From: Lucinisca nassula | Taxonomy: Eukaryota; Mollusca; Bivalvia; Lucinida; Lucinidae | Direction: 5' to 3' | Assembly (NCBI GenBank): GCA_963580285.1 | Contig: OY757017.1 | Location: forward strand, 12,350,538 to 12,414,537 | DNA length: 64,000 bases | In this document: one piece after another, positions 11,148 to 21,956 of the stretch | Layout: the number at the start of each line of letters is the position of its first letter | How positions within the stretch are numbered: the first letter of the stretch is position 1 | Position numbers and translations under genes: made by a program | The notes under the pieces: model-generated | The model's input: the letters and a program-made list of their open reading frames with translations, nothing else | Databases searched by the model: none | What the model was told of the DNA's origin: nothing

Positions 11148-11261
11148 ATTCATTTTCCTCTTTCTCCCCTATCCTTTTCTTCTTCTCTACTATCTCCTCT
11201 ATCTCTTTTGACCCGACCTCTGGAAGATGACATAAAATGTTCCACAAGTCATAAATGAGCC

Positions 11262-11670
11262 CGCGCATGACAAAACCTACAATAAGATCTGTGCAACCAA
11301 CAAAGAGTAAGAACAGTCTGCATATCCATTCAGTATGGCAAGAGAAGCCTTCGTGGTGTAGTGGTTACGCTACTCGCCTTGTAAACCAAGGATCGCAGGA
11401 TCGATCCCGGGCTTCTCCAGACTTTCTGATGAGTCTTTAAACCGAGGTCCGGTCTCCGTATGACCTTAGCTGTTGGTGGGATGTAAAACTGAAACACTCA
11501 CTCACTCACTCAGTATGGCAAGAATTTACGTGTATCATCCTTTTGGTAGCCCGGAGGCTAAAGAAAGCCAATAGGATCAGTGAAGACTCTGATCAGACTG
11601 CGCGGATGCGCAGGCTGATCTGAGTGTTCGCTGGTCACAGTCTTTTTGTAGGTTTTGCCATGTCATGGCT
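11262..11670. mobile_element. MITE family j, carrying a SINE
   Basis: The inverted ends are GACAAAACCTACAA on the left and TTTTTGTAGGTTTTGCC on the right. A core GATCAGACTG.GCGGATGCGCAGGCTGATC palindrome is near 11592-11625. The SINE at 11344-11509 interrupts it. Confidence 0.6.
11344..11509 (+). mobile_element. SINE family S4, full length, tRNA-Thr-like head
   Basis: A perfect 14-base duplication TCAGTATGGCAAGA flanks it (11330-11343, 11510-11523). The head has A-box-like TGGTGTAGTGG and B-box-like GGATCGATCC, an acceptor-stem-like pair AGAAGCC/GGCTTCT (its first base lies in the flank), and CTTGTAA as in threonine tRNA loops, but the anticodon stem does not pair. It ends in (ACTC)n. Confidence 0.9.
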
Positions 11671-11870
11671 GTGAATTCGGGTTAAACGTCACTTTCAACA
11701 ATTTTTCAGTCATATCACCACGGTGTCTGGTTGTGACAGGAAATGGCCATGAGTATGAGATTCTGTTTATCATATAAGGTCATGTGATCAAAATTTTAAT
11801 GATTCATTAACTATCAACACAAGTTTTGAACAAATGTTACATTGTGGCCGGGATTATTACTGTTTTCTAG

Positions 11871-11958
11871 TGAGTTAAACCTGGCTGTGGCTGCCCATGT
11901 GTCAGACAGGATCCTAGATGAAGTCATTGATAGGCTGTCTAAAAGTCATAAGACATTG
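11871..11958 (+). CDS. Exon 2 of the host gene
   Basis: The acceptor is TTACTGTTTTCTAG and the donor is TTG|GTAAGT. The 88 bases complete the Ser codon from exon 1 and then read 29 codons: E-L-N-L-A-V-A-A-H-V-S-D-R-I-L-D-E-V-I-D and on to K-T-L, with no stop. The pattern of hydrophobic residues every 3-4 positions predicts amphipathic helices. It ends in phase 0. No family is assigned. A helical dimerisation region of the CARMIL/LRRC16 type is an untested guess. Confidence 0.8.
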
Positions 11959-12139
11959 GTAAGTATTTTGAAGTGACTGTAATGATTTGGTTTGAAAGTT
12001 TGGACTGGGAGCAGTTGTCCAGATGTACAGGTTTTCCAGACCTACAGGCCACTGTAACCTGGTGGTTGAGAGCACAGTCTCATATTCATTAGGTCTCTCA
12101 CCTCTGTGTGTTCTAGGCTTACTTGAGTTATATGAGCCG

Positions 12140-12669
12140 GGGCACAGCATTTCCTGCAATTTACATGTGTGCCCAGCAAAGAATCAGAGCAGCCTGCACA
12201 TCCATATAGTCTAACCAGATTTCTCTTGCTGCATGAAGGAGTATCGGGCCCTCAGCTATTTCTGTAGTGCACAACAAAGACTCTGATCAGACTGCATGAC
12301 ACACAGGCTGATCAGCCTGCCTTGGTAGCTTAGTCAGATGTGCGTCTGACTGGTGATCAGGAGGACGTGGGTTCGATACCTGCCGGGGTCACTGTCTTTC
12401 GTGGAGATTGATCATGAAATCTTTTGTATGGTCATTCTCTCCCTTCTGCTGATTCAAGAAGGGCACTTGTCAGTTTCTGGTGACAAATTGTGCACTGTAC
12501 TGGTTAACTGCTTATGTATAAGCCTGCCCGGGAAGTGTGTGGATAGGTAAACTGACAGCTCAGAAATGACCTAAAATAGTGTTGACTGGGCTGTTAAACT
12601 CCAATACAAACAACACAGGCTGATCTGAGTCTGTGCTGGGCACACAAGTAAATTGTAGGAAATGCTGTA
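12140..12669. mobile_element. MITE with ~35-bp inverted repeats inside SINE S3
   Basis: The left arm ACAGCATTTCCTGCAATTTA and the right arm TAAATTGTAGGAAATGCTGT are inverted, and both continue into GTGTGCCCAGC. ATATGAG-like sequence flanks both sides. It hosts SINE 12314-12612. Confidence 0.75.
12314..12612 (+). mobile_element. SINE family S2, full length
   Basis: The 13-base duplication ACACAGGCTGATC is at 12301-12313 and 12613-12625. The tRNA-like head has GTGGGTTCGATACC as B box. The body carries CTGTACTGGTTAACTGCTTA and the tail is GTTAAACTCCAATACAAAC. Confidence 0.92.
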
Positions 12670-12963
12670 CACTGGCTCATATGAGATGCCTTGTTCTGCA
12701 ATCGAAGGTTGAGTGATATTTCTCAGTGTAGCCTGATTTTTTGCCCATATCTGATTGAGGATTGGCTCGAAATAAGTGAAATAATCTTGAAAAGGCCATA
12801 AAACCAAAATGAAAAAAAAAAAAAAAAAAATTTGTCCAGACCTAATGAACATGTTGGTCTAAAGTCATCAAACAATTTGGAAAATATGCTGAAAAAAATC
12901 TTTCTCACATTTTTTCCCACTTTTATAAGACCAGTATTTTTTGTAGTATATTTGCAAGGGTTC

Positions 12964-13149
12964 TTAACACATAAAATGCCAATCGACAGTTGTCGTCTGC
13001 TTTGCCATCTGCTGGTTTTACAAACAGTATGAACCCAGATCAGACTGCTCCTGCATGCAAAAATATATTTTGAAAAGTTTGCAAAAAAAAAATCAGCAGA
13101 CAACATAAGCAGACAACATTTTCAGATGCAGTTTTTCTCGGTGTCTTAA
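12964..13149. mobile_element. MITE family e, deleted copy
   Basis: TTAA is at both edges. The inside matches 34309-34561: AAAATGCCAATC, GTCGTCTGCTTTGCCATCTG, ACCCAGATCAGACTGCTCC, TTTTCTCGG. Part of the right half of the core is missing. Confidence 0.65.
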
Positions 13150-13302
13150 GGGTGAACACATTTCCATCAGTGAATTTTTATCAAGGAACAAGTTTGAGTT
13201 TGTAAGCTTGGAATACTTTTCAAAATGAGTATTATTTGTTATTGTTTGATTTATCTCAGGAATAACCCCTCCTAAATAAACCCTCAAAACAAACAAATAG
13301 AC

Positions 13303-13543
13303 AGGGGGCCAGTTGTTCAAAGCATCGTTAGCTTAACGAGCTCGTTAGTGGTCATATTGTTAACTCTTCTAGCAAGTACAATATCGTAAATTGTGGTATT
13401 TTTGCTGAAAAAATGTGAGCAGCTTTTGCGTCCGCAAAAGCTGCTCACATTTTTTCAGCAAAAATTTCTGCATATTTGCCATATTTAATGATCAAAGTTT
13501 TAACGATATGTTAACTAACGACGTCGTTAGTTTTGAACAAATA
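13303..13543. mobile_element. MITE family d upstream of exon 3
   Basis: The left end is GGGGGCCAGTTGTTCAAAGC. The centre is a long palindrome, GCTGAAAAAATGTGAGCAGC facing its complement, near 13402-13465. The right end TTTTGAACAA lacks the usual CTGGGCCC, so it is truncated there. Other copies are at 21568, 23108, 44376 and 61876. Confidence 0.8.
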
Positions 13544-13561
13544 GACAAGATTTTTTTCCAG

Positions 13562-13672
13562 ACAAACCATCTTAATATCAAGAAGAAGAGTGAGATGAGG
13601 TCCAGTAAGACAAAGTCAGAGAGAATAAGTCTCGATACTCCTGATGCATCACTCAGATCCAACAGTCCACAG
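13562..13672 (+). CDS. Exon 3 of the host gene
   Basis: The acceptor is TTTTTTTCCAG and the donor is CAG|GTGAGT. It is exactly 37 codons in phase 0-0, starting T-N-H-L-N-I-K-K-K-S-E-M-R-S-S-K and ending L-R-S-N-S-P-Q. It is rich in Ser, Lys and Arg and so probably disordered and phosphorylatable (inference). MITE d ends 18 bases before it, and a TTAA MITE starts 5 bases after its end, inside the extended donor. Confidence 0.8.
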
Positions 13673-13677
13673 GTGAG

Positions 13678-13899
13678 TTAACCCATTGTATACTAGTGGA
13701 CTCTTCCATTGCTATATGTTGGACAAGTTCATTTGTCATATAAGGAGGGTCAGGCCTATTTTTTTGTTTTTGTTCTTTTTTTGTTGGAAAATTCTGTCAG
13801 CAAATAGTGCAGGCCCTGATCGGACAATGCATTCTGCGGCGTCTGATCTGGGCCTGAACAGTTTGCCCCTTCAGGGGTTTCCCGCATACAATGGGTTAA
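13678..13899. mobile_element. MITE family c (TTAA, piggyBac-like) at exon 3 donor
   Basis: It is bounded by TTAA with CCCATTGTAT and ATACAATGGG inverted ends. The core is at 13799-13866. The left TTAA forms bases +6 to +9 of the exon 3 splice donor. Confidence 0.85.
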
Positions 13900-13904
13900 G
13901 TACA

Positions 13905-14176
13905 CATTACGATAACATATCTGCATCTTTTCATATCTCAATAATGGACATTTTTTCTTGATGAAAATTTATGATACTTTTCTTATTTATACTCCAAACA
14001 TAGGTTGAGGGTGCTCGTTAGAACCGCCTCAATGAGGCGGTTCTAACGAGTACCCACAACCTATGTCTTGGAGCAGAAATAAAGTAAATAATGTATACCT
14101 CCATAAACCCCCTTTTTCTCCAAATGAAGTGGGGTTTAGAGGGGGGTATTCATTACATGGACTTGTTAACGTGATG
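13905..14176. mobile_element. MITE family A
   Basis: The ends CATTACGATAACAT and GTTAACGTGATG are inverted. A near-perfect central palindrome (about 14003-14068) reads ACTCGTTAGAACCGCCTCAA and its complement. It starts 6 bases after MITE c. Confidence 0.85.
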
Positions 14177-14249
14177 ACATAAACCTCTTCATTATATGAC
14201 GTGTGATAACACTTTGGTGGGATTAAGTAACGTCATGATGGCGTCCATG

Positions 14250-14612
14250 TCAACCATCCATTTTTGTGGAAAATTTGTCAAATTTAAAAGCGATGAAATC
14301 CAATTTAAAGTGGCCATATGATAAACAGAATCTTACACTCGTGGTCATTTCATATTAAATTTATGAAACTTGCTGATGGCTTGTTTCATAAATTTCATAT
14401 GAAATGACCTCTCATGTAAGATCCTCTATGTATCATATAACTTCACAGATATTTAGAAGATAACGTCCTGTCATAAAAAAATGATATGACCATTCATGTT
14501 TTAATTCGTTTACTGGTGTTTAATGTCATAAAGACAACTTGACAATGATATGTTTTCTACTGAAATTTTTTTAACTTCATCGGCAATAAAATCTAACTTA
14601 AATTGTGAACAC
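14250..14612. other. Palindromic repeat region before the LINE
   Basis: Inverted arms GGTCATTTCATATTAAATTT and AAATTTCATATGAAATGACC lie at about 14341-14410. A related stretch starting GAATCTTACACTCGT is at 16374-16471, on the other side of the LINE. It may be a MITE split by the LINE-containing insertion; no target duplication was seen. Confidence 0.45.
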
Positions 14613-14868
14613 GAAGCAGAGGGCCTGGTTAGAACACTACCAAAGGCTACTCAACTTCGAGTTTGAGTGAAGACTAGAAGCAGAGGGCCTGGTTAGAACA
14701 CTACCAAAGGCTACTCAACTTCGAGTTTGAGTGAAGACTAGAAGCAGAGGGCCTGGTTAGAACACTACCAAAGGCTACTCAACTTCGAGTTTGAGTGAAG
14801 ACTAGAAGCAGAGGGTCTGGTTAGAACACTACCAAAGGCTACTCAACTTTGAGTTTGACTGGGACCCA
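14613..14868. repeat. Four 64-bp tandem repeats
   Basis: Units start at 14613, 14677, 14741 and 14805 with GAAGCAGAGGG. The first three look identical and the fourth has GGGTCTGG for GGGCCTGG and a changed 3' part. The array abuts the LINE relic. Confidence 0.9.
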
Positions 14869-16366
14869 GACCACCTGTCTAATGAACCACCAGTGGAAGG
14901 GCTGCCAATCCCAATCACTGTGATATGGTTTAGAAGGCTATCTCTCAGATGAAGACTGGCAAAGCACTGGGCCCTTCCTGCATAGTGGTGGAGATGATAA
15001 GAGCTGCAGGTGATGCGGGTGCCTCGATGATCCCCGACCTTGCAGCTGCAATCATCCATGATGGTAAGGTACCCTCTGACTGGAAACAGAGTTCCATTGT
15101 CTGTCTCTGCAAGGGCAAGGGCGATGAATTGGAACAGGGCAACTACCATGGTCTCAAGCTGACAGAACAGGTCATGAAAGTCCTGGAGAGCCGTGTCCGT
15201 GTTGGTGATGGTTACAGTGAAGAATTTGAAGTGCAGGTGTTCATCAAGGCTCTGTTCTCAGTCCACTGCTTCTCATCATTGTGCTTGAAGCCTTGTCACT
15301 TGAGCACTTGAGTTCCGCTCTGGAGTCCCCTGGGAGGACCTTTATGCTGATGACCTTGTCATCATAGCTGAATCCCTTGAGGAATGTGTCAGGAGGCTCT
15401 TTACTTGGAAAGACGCAATGGAGGCGAAAGGGCTGACAGTGAATACAGGAAAGACAAAGATTATGATCTGTGGTACAGGTCTGGACCTCCTGCAGAGTAC
15501 AGACCAGTTCCCATGCACTGTATGATGCACTGGAGTGGGCAGCAACAGTATCTTTTGTAATGGTTGCAAGTTCTGGGTGTACAAGAAATGTTGTGGGCTC
15601 AAGCGCTTGACAGAGGACCCTGATTACAGGTGTACACGGTGCCAAGGAACTGCACGCCCCTTAGATGGCAGAGCACAGAGGGAAGTCCAAGTCTGATCCA
15701 ACAAGCTGGAGGTTGTAGCTTCCTTTTGCTACCTAGGTGATATGCTCTCAGCGGCGGGTGGTTGCTACCTTTGAACCGTATCACGTGTGAAAACAACCTG
15801 GAAGAAATTCAAGGAGTTGCTACCAGTTCTCTCTTCCCACCACCTCTATTTCAAGACACGTGGCAATCTGTACAGCTCTTGTGTGCGGAGCGCAATGCTC
15901 CATGCCAGTGAGACATGGCCATTGACAAAGCCAAACCACTGACGTCTTCAGCAGAATGACAGGGCAATGAACACACAGATCTGCAATGTCAAACCACAGG
16001 ACACTCACCATCAGGTCCAGTGAGCTACTTGGCATTGAGGACCTGGACCTTATCCTGAAAGAGAGAAGGCTTCGCTGGTATGGACATGTGGAACACTCCA
16101 ACGGTGCAGTCAAGACTGCCTGTGACATACAGGTAGGTGGAAAGCGGGGGCCAGGAAGGCCCAAGATGACCTGGAAGCAGCTGACAGAAACAGATTGCAG
16201 AGAATGGAAGCTCTCTGCTATCGATCCTCATGATAGACAAGCCTGGAGATCTGGTGTAACATCTGCTATGCGTGCAGCTAGCCAGCTACCTGGAAGGGGG
16301 CCCACTTATGTGGACGTTGCCCCTGTACCTGCACATTTATCAAAAATCTGTTGATGAATGATGTTG
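14869..16366 (+). pseudogene. LINE reverse transcriptase relic with PHD-like finger
   Basis: Three frames cover it. 14949-15240 reads the RT fingers (M-K-T-G-K-A-L-G-P-S, then S-D-W-K-Q-S-S-I-V). A second frame holds the catalytic D-L-Y-A-D-D-L at 15337-15357. A third, 15986-16354, is the basic C-terminus (R-R-L-R-W-Y-G-H-V, G-R-P-K-M-T-W-K). Between them (15505-15650) is a Cys-rich PHD-like motif, F-C-N-G-C-K-F-W-V-Y-K-K-C and R-C-T-R-C, whose first Cys pair is broken by TGA at 15523. The RT palm between L-T-E-Q-V-M and S-R-V-R-V appears deleted. The 3' end is TGATGA-rich. The endonuclease is missing and the clade is not assigned. Confidence 0.85.
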
Positions 16367-16720
16367 ATGAACAGAATCTTACACTCGTAGCATTTCTTAT
16401 GAAATTTTCTAATTCACCACAGCTCGTTTGATAAATTTCATATGAAATGACAGCTGATGTATGATCTATTTATTAAGGATGCTCACTCATACAACAAAAT
16501 ATATATAGATACAACTACTTTTATTTATCTCCTTTTTCACATAAAACATTATTGGCAGTATATGGACACCGAGTAGATTCAGGTCGAAGGGGGGACGCAG
16601 TGACAGCATATAACCTTGCTCGCACGAAAACGGGCACCAAATTATTAATTTGTTTGCACTCAAAATATTGTGCAGTCCAATTTTGAATTTTGAGTATTCC
16701 AAAATATGCGCACACTCCAA

Positions 16721-17256
16721 ATGTGTGCTCCAAGATTTTGTAACATTCCAAAAATTGCGCACTTCCTATAGTACGCTCCAAATTTTGTAACAGAGTATTC
16801 CAAATATTGCGTACATCCTGTTTGTACGCTCCACAATTTTTTAACATTCCAAATATTGCGCACATCTTGTTTGTACGCTCCAAATTTTGTAACAATCCAA
16901 ATATTGCGCACATCCTATTTGTACGCTCCAAGTATTCCAAATATTGCATACATCTTGTTTGTATGCTTTACCATTTTTTAGCATTCTAATGTGTGCTCCA
17001 AGATTTTGTAACATTCCAAAAATTGCGCACTTCCTATAGTACGCTCCAAATTTTGTAACAGAGTATTCCAAATATTGCGTACATCCTGTTTGTACGCTCC
17101 ACAATTTTTTAACATTCCAAATATTGCGCACATCCTGTTTGTACGCTCCAAATTTTGTAACAATCCAAATATTGCGCACATCCTATTTGTACGCTCCAAG
17201 TATTCCAAATATTGCATACATCTTGTTTGTATACTTTACAATTTTTTAGCATTCTA
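16721..17256. repeat. 268-bp tandem duplication in copy C minisatellite
   Basis: The block beginning ATGTGTGCTCCAAGATTTTG near 16721 recurs at 16989, and the enclosed frames recur at 16807 and 17075. Copies A and B have it once. Confidence 0.85.
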
Positions 17257-18006
17257 AATATTGCGCACATCCTGACTGTACGCTCCAAATTATGTAAAAA
17301 TCCAGATATTGCGCACATCCTATTTGTACGCTCCATTCTATCCCAACTCTTGTGCACTCCAATTTATGCACTCCAACTAATCTTGACAGTGAGCACTCCG
17401 TAATGTGCACTCCAAAATGCATTCCATGACACGCATTCCATACCATCTTCTGCATTATGCAATGCATACCATGAAATCCATCCCATATTACATATATTCA
17501 AATAGCCCCGGCTGCACGTGCGAACCTTACTTATGACTTGCAATTTAGAAAGTTTTAGTATGACCCTGGGGGGAACACATCCTCAGGCTATGGCGAACCA
17601 CTTCCCTGAAGGAGACGCCACCCAGTTCAAGAAGTTCTGAAAGAAACAAGCCTCAGCTCTGCTCCCAGCAACCAGTACCCGGAATCTAGGCTCAAGAACA
17701 AATCTTCAGGTTATGGCGGACCACTTCCATGAAGGAGATGCCACCCAGTCCAAGTAGAAGTCCTGAAAGAAACAAACTTCAGCCTTGCTCCCAGCAACCA
17801 GTATTTGGAATCTAGGCTCAAGGCGTAAAGTTTCATTACAACCAAACAGCTGTCTAAGCAAAGTGTCCCCCCTATCGAATGCTGAATTCCGCCACAGCAA
17901 ATTTATGATGCCCCACATAAATTTGTCCCCCAATTCAGCAAGTCAACATTTTTATGAATATAGCCTTTTTATCCTTGTCCTGTTATTCTAACTACATATT
18001 AGGATT

Positions 18007-18597
18007 TTACATTTGGGAAGAAGGGTCTGTAACAAATTGATTGACTACTTCCTCAAATGTATTTAAAAATATGATATTGCCCACAGCAGTGAGATGAACC
18101 CTATTCGTCTTAAATAGCCCTGTTGTATTGAAATCGAGCACATGCTTGATTGTTCGGTCACTACAATTAAAGCAGGCTGTCTACCCGATTGGTTTATACG
18201 CCTCCTTTGATCCAGCTTTTTAAGCCCTTCATGAGTGTTGTCCGCCCACAGCCACGACTGACAATTAGGGAGGATGTCTGATCATACCGTTTGGGCTTCG
18301 GGATAGATAGAAGCCATGTATGCAAATTAGCTTTTAAAAGTCTTTAAGAAGTTTGCTTTGGGACCACTCAACAAGGTTGTTGCCCCCGAGGTGAATAATT
18401 ATCATCACAAGGGTTGAATGAAACTGCAGCAACCATTGGAGCTCGGTGTCGTAGTGATCCCAGTGCACCGCTGAACCCTAATAAAAATTTTAGCTAACAA
18501 TCACTGCATTAGCTGGAGGTCTGAGAGCTGATACACTGTCAGCAAGGTGTGAAACCAGGGAATCACCGATAATCAATATATCTGTAACAGACAATTT
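18007..18597 (-). pseudogene. SGNH-type hydrolase relic of DIRS copy C
   Basis: It matches 5616-6206. Here the first block reads I-I-G-D-S-L (GGGAATCACC on +), so the nucleophile Ser is intact, unlike copy B. H-L-G-G-N-N and D-x-V-H-L are also present. Several in-frame stops remain. Confidence 0.7.
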
Positions 18598-18894
18598 AAA
18601 AAAGTATGTACTATGTTACCGACCCAGTTTTCCATCAACCAAGTTCTTTTATGGCTAAACTAGAATACCCTTAGCTGCCAAATTAATAGCCCTTCCAATT
18701 CTAAAGGAATGTGCAGCATAAAGTTGCTTTGGAAGTCCTAATTTATTTTCTACAGCTGTCACAAGAATGCCACTGAGCTGACAGTGCTTTAATGAATGGC
18801 CATTCCGGAGGCAAAAGAAGTCTAGACTACCCTCAGGCTTCCACGTCATATATTGTTTGACAACCAAGGCAACATATAGATGCATTGATTGCAA
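18595..18894 (-). pseudogene. Tyrosine recombinase relic of DIRS copy C
   Basis: Its 79-codon frame is nearly the same as in copy B, with A-A-H-S-F-R-I-G-R. The frame break after the H-x-x-R box is shared with copy B, so it was already present in a common source. Confidence 0.75.
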
Positions 18895-19494
18895 GTGGGA
18901 TGCACGATATTGTTGGAGGGCAGTTATGTCTCAACTAATTCTAAAGATGAATTAAATATTTATCTAGTTTATTTATCTGATTAGAACTATCTCATCCAAC
19001 ATTACCCTGCGTGAGTGGGTATGTGTGATTAGAATGTGGTGTACTGCAAGGTGCAGTGCTCAGTACTCTACATTTTAATAAATGCATAAATTAAAATAAA
19101 TAAATAAATAAATACATAAATGGAAATATCTCATTAAACATTACCCTCCGTGAGTGGTAAGGTTGATCCGTAGATTTGAAAAGAATGTTGTGTACTGCAA
19201 AGTTCAGTGCTCGGCACTCTACATTTTTAATATGTCATGGAAATATCTCGATTAACATTGCCTTCCGTGACTTGGTAAGGCTGGTCTGTAATTTTGAATA
19301 GAATGTGGTGTACTGCAGGGTGCAGTTCCCAATACACTACTGTTTTTTTTTTTTTTTTTTTTTTTTATAAATCAAAAATAAATAACAGAAGATGTTCCAA
19401 AGATGGAAAAATTATCCACTGGACCACTGGTCTTATCTCATTACCTACAAAGTAGGCACCAAAACCGAGTTCAAACCCCTTGCACGAATGGTGC

Positions 19495-19960
19495 AGTGCT
19501 GTAAGTCCTCATTTGACATCCAGAACCGGTCATGAGAAACGGAAATACCATAGTTTTTTTTTTTTTTTTTTTGAAAAATTGTACCCAAAGTTCAAATTCC
19601 TTCATATCTGCTGTGATGCGAAGGTGACAGTGTATCTTTGATAAAACCACATGTAACATTTATAAATTGCCCACAAAATGGACTCCCTAGTACCAAGCAG
19701 GAAACTGTCAAGATAACATATGAATCGTCCCTCAGAAACATGTCTAGCTACCCAGAATTCCAAAAAAGTAGCGACAGTCTCCAAAGTCTGGCGTGCTATG
19801 CTGCGACCAAATGACATTGCTTAAACAAAATAAAACTTCCCGTCAAGCTTGAAGCTGAGCTGATCAGAGTCTAAAGGAGAGACGAGTAATAGCCCAAATT
19901 TTCCTTTTATATCGGAATTTACCAAAAGGCAACCACAGCCTTAAGCTTGTACAATTTGCA
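19495..19960 (-). pseudogene. Reverse transcriptase relic of DIRS copy C
   Basis: It reads M-S-F-G-R-S-I-A (M-P-F-G-C-S in copy B) and Y-L-D-S-F-L-L-G. The Asp-to-Ser change in the catalytic box is shared with copy B, and there is a similar poly-A run at ~19555. Confidence 0.75.
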
Positions 19961-21567
19961 CAATATAATATACAAGACCTAATGGTGATATGTGCAGAGT
20001 TCATAGCGGACAAGAGTCAAAAGGTCCAGCCACTCTGTCATATCGAATCAGATGAGGTTTGTGGCTTCAAATATGTTTTGAAAGTCAATAAAATTACCTT
20101 TAGAAAATATATTGTTTGTGGTCATTGAATTCCCAATATATGTTTAATTGACAGGTTACTATCGATAATACCGGTATATCACACCTGTGATTCAAGCGGC
20201 TATGTCCGGCTCAAAAGGAGGTCGGGTGTTCATAAATAAACTAACATTCGACAAACACATGGTCATTTGCATATTTAAAAATAACATAGCTGGTCAGCCG
20301 AGCCGTCAAGCTATCCCACAATGCCTGCGCTGTTTAACTCTGACAACCCAAACTGACGCTATTATACCCGAAAGTCGAGGCATAATCCCTTCAAAAATAT
20401 AAAGAAAATTCTAAAAGCGTATTTACTTAAAATATGGTACTGTAAGTTAATTTAACGTTACACAATGAGTGCCAAAGGTCATGACCCCTGTGGAAATTCC
20501 CCTTACCAAATGTACACAAGAAATATTTTCAATCAGTCCCACACCTCTGGCAAAGATTTTGCTTTTAACTGTTCAAAAATGATCAAATTTTAGCAATAAA
20601 AACCGAAGCTTTCACCTCCACCAAATGAGAAACTGGCGGGAAAGATATCCGTTCTTTGTTTCTTTTTACTGAAGAGTTCCCGGCCGACCATCCTTATATC
20701 AGAAATCATATTTAGCCCTTTAATTTCTTCGCAGCATACTATTTATCTTCCATAATAACATTTTTCCCCAAGCTTTATAAGGTACCAAAAACTCGCAGGG
20801 CCACCATTGTCACCCATGTATATTTTGCAATTAAAATGGCGATTTTTATGCCGCCGTAGTGTCACTTTTCCTAATATTTTCGTAACGGTGAACTGTCTTA
20901 GTTGTCACTTTTCCCTATTTAGTTGTACCTCGTCACTAACGCATTTTATCATTTCCGGTTGCAAAACGAAAGTACAGATACTATTATTGTTGTTCGAGGT
21001 CAACCAATGGAAATTCTTATATTATAGCTAAAGGACACCCTCTTCTTCTTTTATTATGAAACATATCTCAACCGAGTCCCGACAACTTTCTCTTGCTGGA
21101 TTTTTAGTTTTAGATTCTTCTTAAAAAATACAACTTTCTTTTGCTGGATTTGAAAACGGAAAAGGAAGGTTTCCCTGAGCATGCGCAAGACGCCAAACCA
21201 TAGTTTGGCCCTTAAGACGCTTGACTGCTGAATAACAAACACGGTGCAAGCGTCCAGTAACCTGGACCAACTGTCATGGTGGATGACGAGATCGAAATTG
21301 CGATCAGACATTGTTTAAACCTAAATAATGAGAGGTCAAGCCACCCTGAAGCTGCAATCATGACACATTAATGACAGTCCATTCAATTTGTTCGCACCAA
21401 ATAAATGGGATTATCATTTAGTTGATAATCCCTATTATAGCACTTTTGTTTTGGTTATAACACACAGGCTGTAATGGGCTGTTAGATCTGGATCTACTCT
21501 TTTTGCAGAGAGAGGGCTTTCATGTTCAGCGTATAAGGGTTAGGGTTAAAGGAATGAATTGCATATC

Positions 21568-21818
21568 AGGGACCAGTTGTTCAAAGCCTCGTTAGCTTAA
21601 CGATCTCGTTAGTGGTAAAACTGTTAACTGCTCTAGCAAGTGGTCAAACTGTAAACTGTTCTAGCAAGTTCAATATCTAAAATTTTGGTACTTTTGCTGA
21701 GAAAATGTGAGCAGCTTTTGCATCAGCAAAAATATTAACATATTTGCCATATTAAACGATCAAAGTTTTAACAATTTGTTAACTAACGACATTGTTAGTT
21801 TTGACAACTGACCCCAGG
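21568..21818. mobile_element. MITE family d
   Basis: The ends are GGGACCAGTTGTTCAAAGCC and TTTGACAACTGACCCC. Only the left half of the central palindrome (GCTGAGAAAATGTGAGCAGC) is kept. There is a short internal duplication, GTTAACTG.TCTAGCAAGT. Confidence 0.75.
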
Positions 21819-21956
21819 AGGCAAGACCCATTTTGATAAGAAAGCATAAATATTTATGAAAAAAAGTTGTCTGAACATGTATCTATTCCCCTTAACTCTT
21901 TCTCCCCTGAATTCACCAAATGGTCTCTTCCATCTTTGAATCTGGACTCTTCCATT

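Larger units (their letters stand above)
12047..12830 (+). mobile_element. Diverged SINE S3 split by a MITE
   Basis: The head (12047-12139) matches S3 through CATTAGGTCTCTCACC, and the tail (12672-12830) matches from ATGAGATGCC.AGTTCTGCAA to CATAAAACC plus poly-A. TCCAGACCTA flanks both ends (12036-12045, 12835-12844). The middle is MITE 12140-12669. Confidence 0.75.
16472..21438 (-). mobile_element. DIRS-like retrotransposon copy C
   Basis: It has the same ends and order as copy B, without the 8840 MITE and with a ~195-bp deletion near 20500. No target-site duplication is visible (left flank GATCTATTT, right flank AGCACTTTT), which is expected for tyrosine-recombinase integration. All frames are broken. 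Confidence 0.85.

Noticed and set aside
14949..15311. 120-codon frame as an intact gene
   Set aside because: It is the RT finger part of a LINE with a palm deletion, and its last 25 codons are a frameshifted reading of the sequence before the YADD box.
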